DNA of 64,000 bases from Trichostrongylus colubriformis. Lineage: Eukaryota > Nematoda > Chromadorea > Rhabditida > Trichostrongylidae. Positions 32,201 through 42,032 of the stretch are shown in pieces. Location: positions 39,102,782 through 39,166,781 of the forward strand of contig OZ022258.1 of NCBI GenBank assembly GCA_963978905.1. Reading direction: 5' to 3'. The translations under genes and the position numbers were made by a program. Positions within the stretch are counted from its first letter, which is position 1; each line of letters starts with the position of its first letter. Below the pieces are notes generated by a model, which saw only the letters and a list, made by a program, of their open reading frames with translations, had not been told where the DNA came from and did no database searches.

Positions 32201-34857
32201 GCTTCAAAAAAGAAAAAAAAACTTTTTCGGCTACCCATTATTATTTCCTCATAATTTACATCTTAGAAGCTGAGTAGGTGAAGCTGAAGATCTAAAGAAC
32301 GAAGCCAAACGAAGCTAAGAATATATAAAAAATAAACGAGAATTGAAATTGAAAAAGTAGACTGATATGGCATCTCCTTACAGGAAATCCTACGGCGGGA
32401 TTGGATGTTCAAGCTAGTGGGCAAGGAATCATTTCAACTCGGACCAATAAAATGTTTAATCACTGTGGAAGCGTTGGGCACGTTTGCTTACGAGTACTCG
32501 CTAGAGGTTAGCACACGCTCTCGCGCCATCAGCCTACGCCGCGTTTTTGTTTTTTGTAAGTGCCAAAGTGAACAAGGTATGTACATAGTGCTTGCATAAA
32601 ACCACCAATAAATAAAACAATCTAAAAAAAGGATAAAAAAGAACTTCAAGAACCCATGCATTCATCCGAGCGTTTTTTGATGTGTCATAATGACGATATG
32701 GATATCCGATGCTTTTTGTATAACTCCCGAAACAGGGAATATTTTGAATACCACTATAACGACAAGCTGTGAGTAGCACATCTACTGGTTCAGGTAAACG
32801 GAAAGAATTACGAGAAGTTTCGAGAGGAGCAGAGTAAGAAGCTGTTATGTTGGGAGACTCACATAGGCGGCGAAGAGACGAGGATCGTACTAGGTCAGTG
32901 ACTAAAATTTTTGCACTGTTTTTGTGACCTGGGAGATAAACTATGTGCACAGCCCTTTACCGCTGGGCACCTCACGCATAGGAATCTCACCATTCACCTC
33001 TGCATATGAATATCGCACACGCTTAAAGGAATCGTCCACAAAAATGATTTTTTGTGTTACCCATATGTTTATGTTGTATTTGCCTAATGGGGGCCTCTTA
33101 CATAATTTCACGAGAAAAAAAAGTGAATTTGGCTGAGATACAGCACCACAAAGCACGTCCGGGTGGGCGGGACCCCCGAGTAAAAGTCATGTTCCGTCGT
33201 CCGCCGTGGTCGGAGACGCATTGTAGGAACAGAAAGTTGCGTAAACAGTCTCACTCCCCGCTCCCAACGGCGACGGACCACGGGACGAGGCTTTTACTCG
33301 GAGCCCCGCCCACCCGGACGTACTTTGTGATGCTGTATCTCAGCCACATTCACATTTTTTCGGGTGCAATTTTGCATGAGGTCCACATTGGGTAAATACA
33401 ACATGAACATATGGGTAACACAAAAACTCATTTTTCCGTGGACGATTCCTTTAAAGGAACCGGAAGGGGTCCGAAACAAGAGGAAGATGCAAAGAAATGA
33501 GCTTTTTGTGACGAACAGTGAAGGTTAGAAGCAATAGTCGGTGAAAACACCCGGATTCAAAAGCGCGACGCTGCGGTGTGTATTCGCATCCCATTCGCAT
33601 TCACGCATTCCTCTCCGAGTTGTCCACTGTAGGAGGCGGGCCGCGGGCCGACGTTTGTTGTAGCACCTGACTCCCAGCGCAGTGGAGTGGCTATTCCCAA
33701 CTACATTAGCATTCATGTAAGTACATCTAGAAACAATATAAGAAAGAACAAAGGAAAAAGTAAAAGGGAAAAACAAATTTATAATAGGAACATCTCCTCT
33801 TGGCACCATGCCAAGGCGTCAAATTGGCGAGTTTGTGCAATGGCGGCCACTTAACTTCGTCCACACTACGTCTGTTCTACCGTAAGCCAAAATTACCCCC
33901 TTCCGGTGTCTTTTAAGAGGAAATGCCTGGTTCTCGTGTCATGAGCGTTGACAAGTCCAGACAAATCAGTTGTCAAATACACAAAAAACTGGAGTAGGAG
34001 TACTCTGGTAGACTAAAAATGAATTTTCCTCTTATTTTGCATATGCGGTCGTACATGAGCACAGAAGAACGAATATTGAGAAAATGCAACGGAATTGTCT
34101 TCTGTAGGGATCGAACTATATTTTCTGGCGCTCCCAACATTATTTAGCCGAATCAGACACCTGTTTTTTGATACACCTATGATCCTCTATAAGAGGGAAA
34201 AACCATTTTAGAAAAGCTTACCCGCCATGCTCTGAGGAGCCTCTTTGTTGGTCTGGTATGCCTCACATCCCAATAAGGAAGTGGCCGACACAAATGGCTT
34301 TAGCTGCCGTGCATCGGCAACAAAACACCAAAAGTCTGTTTCATTTCTTCACCGCCGTAATGATATCAGTGGGTATCTCAAAGGTATCCTATCGCTCTGT
34401 ACTGCTAGTTCTGGTTGCCGATATTCTGATCCAGCCTCAAAAGGGCATAAAACTTTCAAGCTTTTGCATTAGGCTGTGGTAGGTACTGAGGATCTACACT
34501 GTCACTGATGGAGGTTTGATTGATATAGCGATCAAACTAAGAAATATGTCACTAATTTGGTCATTTCGTAAACAATCAAAAAGTGTTTCAGATAAGGAGA
34601 CCATGGAAGTCTGGGTCAACGGCAACAAGATAGACACAGCGGTGAGCTGAACTCAGTTTTGTGGTTCTTGATTGAAGTTCATGTAATCGCTGCAGGGAGA
34701 ATTCGTGACAGATGGCACTGAGACACACTTCGAAGTAGGGCGCCATGTTTGCAAGATCCGAGCTACAAGCAGTGGTCGCAAAAAAACAGGGGTCGTTCAT
34801 GATTTGTACGTCGATGGTGAGCCGATTCCACAGATGTCATTCTCAAAGACGCGGTGA
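29209..34857 (+). CDS. FAIM: Fas apoptotic inhibitory molecule 1 (FAIM) homologue, complete, six exons
   Basis: FAIM1 is a small cytosolic all-beta protein linked in mammals to protection from Fas-induced death, NF-kB signalling and protein-aggregate control; its nematode role is not shown here. Exons: 29209-29259, 31174-31239, 32384-32506, 32794-32893, 34592-34641, 34696-34857 (TGA), all GT-AG with consistent phases, giving 183 residues against about 179 in mammals. Diagnostic stretches: DVVAKWSVPLQDK (N-terminus), VEFEHGTTTGKR, DWMFKLVGKESFQLG, GTFAYEYSLEVNGK, EVWVNGNKIDTAGEFVTDGT, and TETHFEVG followed by SSGRKKTGVVHDLYVDGEPI near the C-terminus. The start is the only ATG in frame after the nearby acceptor. 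Introns 1, 2 and 4 are swollen by repeats, while intron 5 is only 54 bp. No disabling change was seen. Confidence 0.95.
29412..30500. repeat. Inverted duplication in FAIM intron 1
   Basis: The left arm, about 29412-29795, and the right arm, about 30140-30500, are diverged inverted copies. Shared blocks include CTTCGGCATAATTTC, GAGATTTTCGCAAATTT, TCGTCGACGC and CACTTCAACTGTGAC. On the minus strand the left arm keeps an open frame of about 75 codons containing FVLKVTVEVQGLRLRGVDED and FAKISEIMPKERRKVKASQ. The right arm has the same frame on the + strand with a frame change. No family is recognised. Confidence 0.65.
31366..32238 (+). mobile_element. Mariner-family remnant in FAIM intron 2
   Basis: Termini TTGGGTAGTCGAAAAAGT and ACTTTTTCGGCTACCCAT are inverted repeats. 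The + strand holds broken transposase: TTCTTACACGATAATGCTCG (LHDNAR block), then a stop, then CCTTATAGCCCTGATCTTGC (YSPDLAPSD block) and a degraded C-terminus. The stretch with the first catalytic Asp is not recognisable, so the copy appears internally deleted. The first 150 bp are the block repeated in the palindrome 28211-28887. Confidence 0.75.
33023..33454. repeat. Foldback MITE, TTAAAGGAATCG family (copy 2)
   Basis: Starts TTAAAGGAATCGTCCAC and ends GTGGACGATTCCTTTAA. The arms mirror each other through GTTACCCATATGTT/ATGGGTAAC and TGTTGTATTTGCC/GGTAAATACAACA blocks, with a GC-rich inner stem (CGTCCGGGTGGGCGGGAC against GCCCACCCGGACG). In FAIM intron 4. Its right-hand TTAA is also the left TTAA of the next element. 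Confidence 0.8.
33451..33916. repeat. TTAA-flanked 465-bp MITE (copy 2)
   Basis: TTAAAGGAACCGGAAGGGG at the left and CCCCTTCCGGTGTCTTTTAA at the right. Interior near-identical to 7570-8034 (AACAAGAGGAAGATGCAAAG, AACTACATTAGCATTCATGT, GGCACCATGCCAAGGCGTC). In FAIM intron 4, sharing TTAA with the preceding foldback. Confidence 0.85.
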
Positions 34858-35055
34858 CGGAGATGATCACAGACATGTCAGCAATTTTTATCAAAATCTA
34901 TTCAATGGATGGAAAATGAATTTCGAGATTTCGACGAGTTGTGACGTCACCACATTGGTTGACGTTATGATCTTGCAGAGTACAGCATCTCTACTACTCT
35001 AACCACAGATCTGTCATATTTTCGTGATAATTTGTTTTACCACTTCTAAACCTTG

Positions 35056-35061
35056 AATAAA
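35056..35061 (+). other. Candidate polyadenylation signal of FAIM
   Basis: AATAAA about 200 bp after the FAIM stop codon, the first such hexamer on the strand after the stop. Position and sequence fit a nematode 3' end; cleavage site not determined. Confidence 0.5.
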
Positions 35062-35330
35062 TCATTCCTAAATATTAATCTGATAATAGATTTGTATTAA
35101 ACACTAAGTTCATGTGGTCAAAAGAAGTGGTAAGGCTTTCATTACACAGCTACGCGCTTAGACAGAAACTGAAACGCAATGGTATAGGTAACTCAGCAGC
35201 CTAGTAACAACTTTCGCATTGCGGGCAGCGGCGAAAATCAGCAACTATCAAAAATTAAGATCAACAATTACAAGGCAATGGTATCTGTCAAGTTTCAGCA
35301 TTATCGGAACAGCTAATCAGTCGGTTCCTT

Positions 35331-38300
35331 AGCTTCTTCTTCTTCTTCTCCCTAGCGTTACTCCCACGCCGTCGCAGGGTCCGCTGTTCTTGTCAAATGT
35401 CGCCACTTCCTCCTATCCAAAGCACGCTCTGCCGTGGCCTTCACTTCGGTGAGGTCGCTTTTGATGACGTCCCTCCTCCTCTTCTTTGGCGCTCCACGTG
35501 GTCACTTTCCTTTGGCTTCGAACTCCAGTGCTTTTCTTATAGGGTTACCCTTTGAACTCCTCAACACGTGTTCATACCATCGCAGCCGTAGCTCTCGCAA
35601 CTTCAGCTGGACAGAAGCGGTCTGTGCAATCGCTCTCACGTCTTCGTTCCTTAGCTTAACCAGTAGCCTTCAGCCGCATGCTCATCTAAGCATCCTCATT
35701 TCTGCTGCCTGCAGCTACATGCAACTGAGTTATGGGCTAGCATTCGCTTCCGTACAGCATGCGGGCCATCGCTCGATACACCTTGCCTTCGAGTGTCCTG
35801 GAGCGCCGCCGATCGCACGATATTCTAGTAGACTCCCTCCACTTTATCCATGCCGCATTAATCCGGGTCTTCTCTGCCTGGTCTACCGTACCATCCGTCG
35901 CTAGACCACTACCGAGATCTTGGAAGCATTCTACCTTTTTGATGATCTCACCAAGGCAGTCCGTTATCGGTTCTACGCATTATTCGAAGCTTATGAACTT
36001 GATCTTGTTGACGTTCAATCGGAACCCATTCTTTGCCAGCCTGTTCTGCCTATGGTGTACTTTTACTTCCAGTTCTTCCCTGCTTTCCACTACCAGTGCT
36101 ATATCGCCCGCGTACAAGATGGTCTTTAGTGGTCCTTCCATGAGCTCTTTTACCAACATATCCAGAGTGATAAGGAAGAGGAACCGGGCTTAAGACCGAT
36201 CCTTGGTGCACCCCTGCCGTAATATGCACTTCATCCGACGCCCGCGCAGGGTACGTACAGCTGCCTTAGCTCCATAATACATATCCCGTATGAGGGCGAT
36301 CAGTCATTTCGGGACATGGAGGTTCCGCAAGGCATTCCAGAGCACTGGCCTGGGGAAACCGTCGAAATAATACTCGACACTGGAATGCTAGGTTGCATGG
36401 TAGCCGCTTCTCTCGATATTTCCTCATCATCTGCCTAGTGATGAAGGTGGCGTCGGTTGTGTATTTTTCAAGCATGAACTGAGATGTTTCTGAGAGAAAG
36501 GGATGACGGTCCTCGGCTAAATCGATCAGCCTCTCGTACAGCTTCATGGCATAAGCTGTCAACTCAATCCCATGTTGTTGGCGCAGTTCATTACATTACC
36601 CTTCTGCATGAAGATGGGGACGATTGTACTAGTCCTCCATCCATATGGAATCCTTCCTTCAGCGACTAAGGTGTTGAAGAATCGAATGAGCCACTCTATC
36701 CCGTACTCACCCAGTGCATCCCATGCATCTATAGGCGCTCCCTCTGAACCAGCCGCTTCTCAGTCTTCATCTTATCTAGCATGCGACGTACCTCTCCATT
36801 CGTCCAGGGCAAGATTGGACTAGCCGTGATCTTCGTCTTTGCGCTTTCGCTACGAAAAAACTCCTAGTTCAAAAGCTCATAGAAGTACTCCTGCCACCTT
36901 CTTTTCACCTCGGCCCCTATGTTCTGGGTTCACCGATGTCGAGCTTTGGCTAGCCTGGAGACGAACTTTTCCGCATCCCTGCCCTCCAAATTCTTGTACG
37001 AGGCGTCATTTCCGTGTTCTTGGCTTTGGCTCAGTTGCTTTGGTAAGCGTCCTGCAACTTTTATAAGCGGCGAGTTCTTCTTGGGTCTGCCTCTCTTGCC
37101 AACGTTTGTACGTTTCGTCTTCAGTTTCATCACTCGCTAAACCTCCTTGTTCTAGAACCAGGTCGCTTGGTCTCTTCTGAGGCTCCCTCAAGTTTCACCC
37201 AGTGTCTCCTTTGCGCACCGTATGACCTTGGCGGTCCTATCACAGGTCTCTTGGACCGCACCTCTGAGGTCTTAAAGACCAGCCTCCATTACCCTCCTTT
37301 AAAGAAACCGGAAGGGGTCCGAAACAAGAGGAAGATGCAAAGAAATGAGCATTCTGTAACGAACACTCAAGGTTAGAAGCGATAAGAGGCGAAAAAACCC
37401 GGACTTAAGAGAGCGACACTGCGGTGTGTATTCGCATCCCATTCGCATGCAGCACACTGATTTTCCGAGTTGTCTGCTGTAGGAGACGGGCCGCGGGCCA
37501 ACGTTAGTTGTAGCACCTGACTCTCAGCGCAGTGGATGGCCATTCCCAACTACATTAGTATTCATGTAAGTGCATCTAGAAACAGTATAAGAAAGAACAA
37601 AGCAAAAAGTAAAAGGAAAAACAAACTTATAATGGAAACGTTTCCTCTTGGCACCATGCCAAGTCGTCAAATTGGCGAGTTTGTGCAATGGCGACTACTT
37701 GAAGTCGTCCACACTACGTCTGTTCTACCGCAAGCCAAAATTACCCCTTTCCGGTGTCTTTAAGGTCATTCTTCTCTACCCTGTGTAGCTTCCGCCATCG
37801 TATCAGACGCTTACCTTCGTTTTCTGGAAGCTCTATGGCAATGTCCGTTAGGAGAGGCCTGTGCTGGGTGGCCGGTGCCTCACTAGGAAGCACCTTGATG
37901 CCTTTTACACTTTTTACGAAGGGTCACTTTACGAGCACATGGTCTATACCCGTTTGCCTAACCTCGCGGATTTAGGTTACTTTTTGAGTCTCCCTTTTTG
38001 CGAAGAAAGTTTTTGTGAAGAAGGTCAAGGACCTCCTCTTCCTCAGCATTTTTTGCCCCAACGCCTTTGCCTCGTGCATTCTCTATAGCCCTTTCTGGTC
38101 ACTGCCGACATTGCCATTTAGGTCGCCCGCTACGGTGAGATATTCAATCTGACTGCCTTGATGGCTTCATCGAGGTCAGATAAAACTGATCTATTCTTAT
38201 TAGAGACAGCCAGCTTGCGGTGCGTACACTGTCATTATGACCCAGTACCCCTCACTTGTGTCTATCCTTACAGCCATGATTCGGTCGCTTACCCTGTCCA

Positions 38301-38530
38301 CTGCGGAGACGCAGTCCATAAGGAACTCTGCTACGGCTATGGCTACGCCGTTTCGTTTGGTGTCTCCTCCATTGTAGGAGAGTTTGACACCGTTACTGAT
38401 CTCCCTTGCATTGACCGCTTTCCAGCTAATTTCCTGGAGGCATAGGACTTGAATGCACCATCAGGACTTGCCGGTCAGCGACCCCACATTAAAGACATCA
38501 TTAGGGGTAATGCGGTAATGGAGAAATCCC
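35331..38530 (-). mobile_element. RTE-type LINE, inactivated and interrupted by a MITE
   Basis: Read on the minus strand from high to low coordinates. Endonuclease region: YNGGDTKRNGVAIAVAEFL near 38350, then DRIMAVRIDTSEGYWVIMTV and a GDLNGNVG-like block near 38115. Linker: Lys/Arg-rich YKSCRTLTKATEPKPRTRK near 37030. Reverse transcriptase: TTDATFITRQMMRKYREKRL near 36430 and TILYAGDIALVVESREELE near 36100. C-terminus: RRRDVIKSDLTEVKATAERA near 35450. The 3' end is a (GAA)n microsatellite at 35331-35350, as in RTE elements. Many stops and frame changes, plus YAGD in place of YADD, show it is dead. The 5' boundary is uncertain. Confidence 0.8.
37299..37763. repeat. TTAA-flanked 465-bp MITE (copy 3) inside the RTE element
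   Basis: TTAAAGAAACCGGAAGGGG to CCTTTCCGGTGTCTTTAA, interior as in 7570-8034 and 33451-33916. RTE coding fragments flank it on both sides, so it inserted after the RTE element. Confidence 0.85.
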
Positions 38531-40995
38531 TACAAGAAGTCACTTACATGGTAGTCCTGGGCCTAGGAAGGCTATCTGTGGCGAAATCCCGGTGAAAGAG
38601 CGCCCATCCAAGCTGTAAAAACCCTGCAAAACGCCGCAATCATGCAGCGGTTCCGCCTCTTGGACACAGCGGTCCCGCCTCCCGATGACGTAATTCCCGA
38701 TTGATTGGGGTGGGAGCGGCCAAGGAGATGGGGCAGGATCGGGGGTTTTGCGGCGCGCTTTCGCAGTTTTAGCTTGAAACTCACTCAAAAAAATAGATGT
38801 TGTCGTATTTCCAAACATTCCCCTGTGTTTACTTGGCAACATGCCAATGGAAAACTAGATCAGACTACTCCCTTCTTGACGGACAGGTCGTCCGCTTCGA
38901 GAATCAACAGTGGAAAGGGGGTCCTATTTCTCGGGTTTTGGGCCATTCCCATCCGTTTTTTCTCCACTGTCCTGTTACTAGGCATCTCGACTTTCATATG
39001 CACTATTTCTTTTACTTTTCGTCCGACTTTCCCCTAATGCTGCCTTCAAGAGTCCCGATTCGAACCACCTTTGATGGCCGAGAACGTTCACCTCTCCGTA
39101 GCCCTCGCATAATGACCACAGAACCCGGGCGGGCGTTCTGCGCTCCACTTCCGGGTGACGTCCCAGTATTTTAACTAATTCCTTTTGCGACTTCAGACAT
39201 GCTTATTGTGACTGGATTTCTCCATCAGCCAGCTTGTCAACCTGAGCCTGACGTTGGTAATGTCATCACTTTTGCAATTCCTTGCAAGACATGGTTTTGT
39301 GCTTCGGCGGAGATCAAGCCCGGTGGTCTTGAATCTGATCATGATCATTAAGGAAGGTCCTATGAGTCGTTCTGTCTTATTGAAGTGAATGAGGTCAAAA
39401 TATAATTGGAGCTAAGGAGTAGATAAAACAACTTGATGGCGAAAAAACAGGGATCTCTTAGCAGATGCTGTGCAGTGAACTGCTACCTATTCACTTCGCA
39501 GTGATTATTGCGTGTGTCACGACACGTCCAAATACTTGGTGGCTCGTAGAGTCCTTGTGGCTTCGAATATCTCTTTCTGAATAATTTTCCATCTTCTGCG
39601 TCGCAGTTGCCTACATAGACTTTCGCTCTAATCAACCATTGAATGTTTTCGTCCTAAAGCCAATCTCGACTTTTTCTGGCATTTCTAGAACAAAATGGAC
39701 AAACGGCAGCACCATTTTGCTCGCATGCTCTTCTTCTACGGCACATGAACGATTCCTTTTTTAAGAATCCTCTTCAGAAATTTGATTTTCTCTCTTAGCA
39801 ACTGTCCCTAATATATAAAACGCTTCGCCTGTCTGCAATTTCCACCATCAGTTTGTCACCAAATTAATATTATTTAAAAACAACCCGCGGAGGTGGGAAC
39901 AAATCTGGCATGGGTAGAGAACGGGACAAGAAGTAAGTAGCACACATGAATCAAGCCAAACTTCGCACACCGTAAGCGAGCAGGCACAAAAACGTTCGGT
40001 CCTCGCATCAAAAACTGTTCGTTCTGTTCGAAAATGGTCCAAGTGTGGGCAAAGATTGACAGGGGTCTGCCATGAGTCTCTGAAAGTTAAGAAAGAGGCG
40101 CAGGCACAGTAGGCGGAGCCACACTGAATGGGCGCTCCGAACAACAAGAATTCGTAACTTCGATCCAGCGCAGCCCAGAGGCTAGGAAAAAAGGTAAAAA
40201 TGACTAATGTCCAAGCCTCCGTTTTTCGTGCACCAGGGTTAGAAATTATTGTTCATGTTATGTGGGCATGGGTGCTAAGTAAAGTTCGTAGAAAAAGGCA
40301 ATTCCGATCGACTTATACAGACACTCATGGTGTTACGCGCACAGTAATGTGCGCCAGGGAACTAATTTATGTTATTTTTTACTATTGCTGCTTTATTTGC
40401 TTACTAATGGCCGCAGTCAACGTTTCACGAACATACACAGAAATCTAAGGGACAGGGCTCCATTTACTACCGACGAGAAGGGGCGTCCGAGTGGGTTTGG
40501 ACGCTACACTGCTGAGTAGCTCAGAGGAGATAGTCATGGCGCCAGTCAGAAGAAAATTAATTCATTAGGTTTCCGATTTCTGTTTCTTTTTTGTTCATGT
40601 GATAGGAATCGCTTTCTGTTAGATAATAGACCTTGATATGTACAATCGTTGGGTAAAGACCATAGCTTCATGGATCCCGTCACAAATATTACGACTGCAA
40701 GACACCGTGAGGAGCTCGGGAGATGCAACGCAAAAGGCAGATCGCAAGCTGAGAACTGACTACTAGGAAGGAGCCTATCTTTCTTCACTATAACTCAACA
40801 ATCCCATGTTGCACAAACAACCTTGGAAAGAGTTGAATGAGCGGGCCTACGATCTCTGCGGGATCCACAATACTCAACTGGCATGGTTCCCACTGATTAC
40901 CATTTCTTCACGCATTTGTGCAGCTTTCTCAGGGAGAAACACCTCGAGTCTCAACACGATGTGACTTTTAACGAAGTCATCGTCTCCACATCTTA
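38531..40995. other. Intergenic; possible RTE 5' remnant, otherwise nothing recognised
   Basis: 38540-38840 is GC-rich with open frames on both strands that do not resemble a known family; it may be the 5' part of the RTE element or a separate repeat. 39180-40990 has only short frames. No RNA gene seen. Confidence 0.4.
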
Positions 40996-41189
40996 TTAAA
41001 GGCATATTCCGCGCTCGTTATGGGTGGAGTAACCAATTGACTCTCCATTGGTTGTCAGCGGTTGGGAGGCGGTCTCTCCACGCCCCACTGCAGGCAATAG
41101 GGCGAGGAGAGACCGCCTTTAAACCGCCGACAACCAATTGAGAGTCAGTTGGTTACTCCACCCATAGCGAGCGCGGAATATGCCTTTAA
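40996..41189. repeat. 194-bp near-perfect palindrome flanked by TTAA
   Basis: The left arm TTAAAGGCATATTCCGCGCT then CGTTATGGGTGGAGTAACCA is mirrored by GGTTACTCCACCCATAGCGA then GCGCGGAATATGCCTTTAA. Further inward, CAATTGACTCTCCATTGGTTGTC and CGGTTGGGAGGCGGTCTCTC are also matched on the other side, leaving a short loop around 41085. It has no coding content. The TTAA plus AGG start matches the other TTAA foldbacks. Confidence 0.85.
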
Positions 41190-41334
41190 ATGTGGGCAAG
41201 TAAAATAAGCAAAGCTGTGTATTGTTGGTAGAAGTGTTATGATTCATAGGGCTCGAATCGCAATGGATATTCGAATTCGAATATAAAATTTCGTACATCC
41301 AGAACTGCGCATACAAACTTAGAGGACGAAAGCC

Positions 41335-41755
41335 CTGAAGGAATCGTCCACAAAAAAATCCCTCGTTACCCATATATTTATGTTGTGACATCCAAGTAAG
41401 AGCCGCATGCGAACTTTCACGCGACAAAGTGAGAATTCGGCTAAGATAGAGATCCCCACATTCTAGGCCGGGTGGGCGGAGCCTCCGAGAAAAGGCCGCG
41501 TCCTGTCGTCCGCCGCGGCTGGAAACAGAGACTGGAACTGTTTACGTGACTTTCTGTTCCTACAATGCAACTGTACCCGCGGCGGACGACGGGTTAGGCA
41601 CTTGCTCGGAGGCCCCGCGCACCCGGCCGAGACTTTGTGATGCTGCGTCTTAGCTGGATTCACATTTTTTCGCTTGAATTTTTTGCATGCACCTACATCA
41701 GGCAAATACAACATAAATATATGGGTAACAGAAAAACGTTTCCGTGGTTCTTTAG
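41335..41755. repeat. Foldback MITE, TTAAAGGAATCG family (copy 3)
   Basis: Left end TGAAGGAATCGTCCAC, right end TTTCCGTGGTTCTTTA, eroded versions of the copy at 33023-33454. Arms contain GTTACCCATATATTTATGTT and its inverse AACATAAATATATGGGTAAC; the centre contains a GCCGGGTGGGCGGAGCCTCC stem. Confidence 0.75.
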
Positions 41756-41756
41756 G

Positions 41757-42032
41757 CACTTTCCAAACGACCTGGTAAGCAATTTCCGAAAGGGTTCGTT
41801 AAGTACTCCCACGCTAGAGCTTGTCAACAAACACGACAAGAATAATTTAATACTTGCTCTGAAACTATGGCGCAAGTGTGAGGGCTACAGAAACTGGTTC
41901 GCATTTGATACAAATGAATCCATAAAACTCCCATTCCTACGATTCCAGTCACTTGCTGCAAGACTCGAGTGGAATAATAAAAACGTTAACGGCACATTAG
42001 CTTTGTACCAACAACTCTTGCTTAGGAGCTAA
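41757..42032 (+). CDS. Orphan open frame, possible terminal exon
   Basis: From the edge of the foldback MITE to a TAA at 42032 there is an open frame of about 90 codons with a natural-looking composition (LALKLWRKCEGYRNWFAFDT, LRFQSLAARLEWNNKNVNG). The TTTAG at 41755 could serve as an acceptor but lies within the MITE end. No family is recognised and no upstream exon found. It may be an exon fragment left behind by rearrangement or a chance frame. Confidence 0.2.
   Translation, partial: HFPNDLVSNFRKGSLSTPTLELVNKHDKNNLILALKLWRKCEGYRNWFAFDTNESIKLPFLRFQSLAARLEWNNKNVNGTLALYQQLLLRS

Noticed and set aside
35434..36193. Plus-strand frames of 144-156 codons
   Set aside because: They are shadows of the RTE reverse transcriptase on the minus strand, which carries the recognisable motifs.
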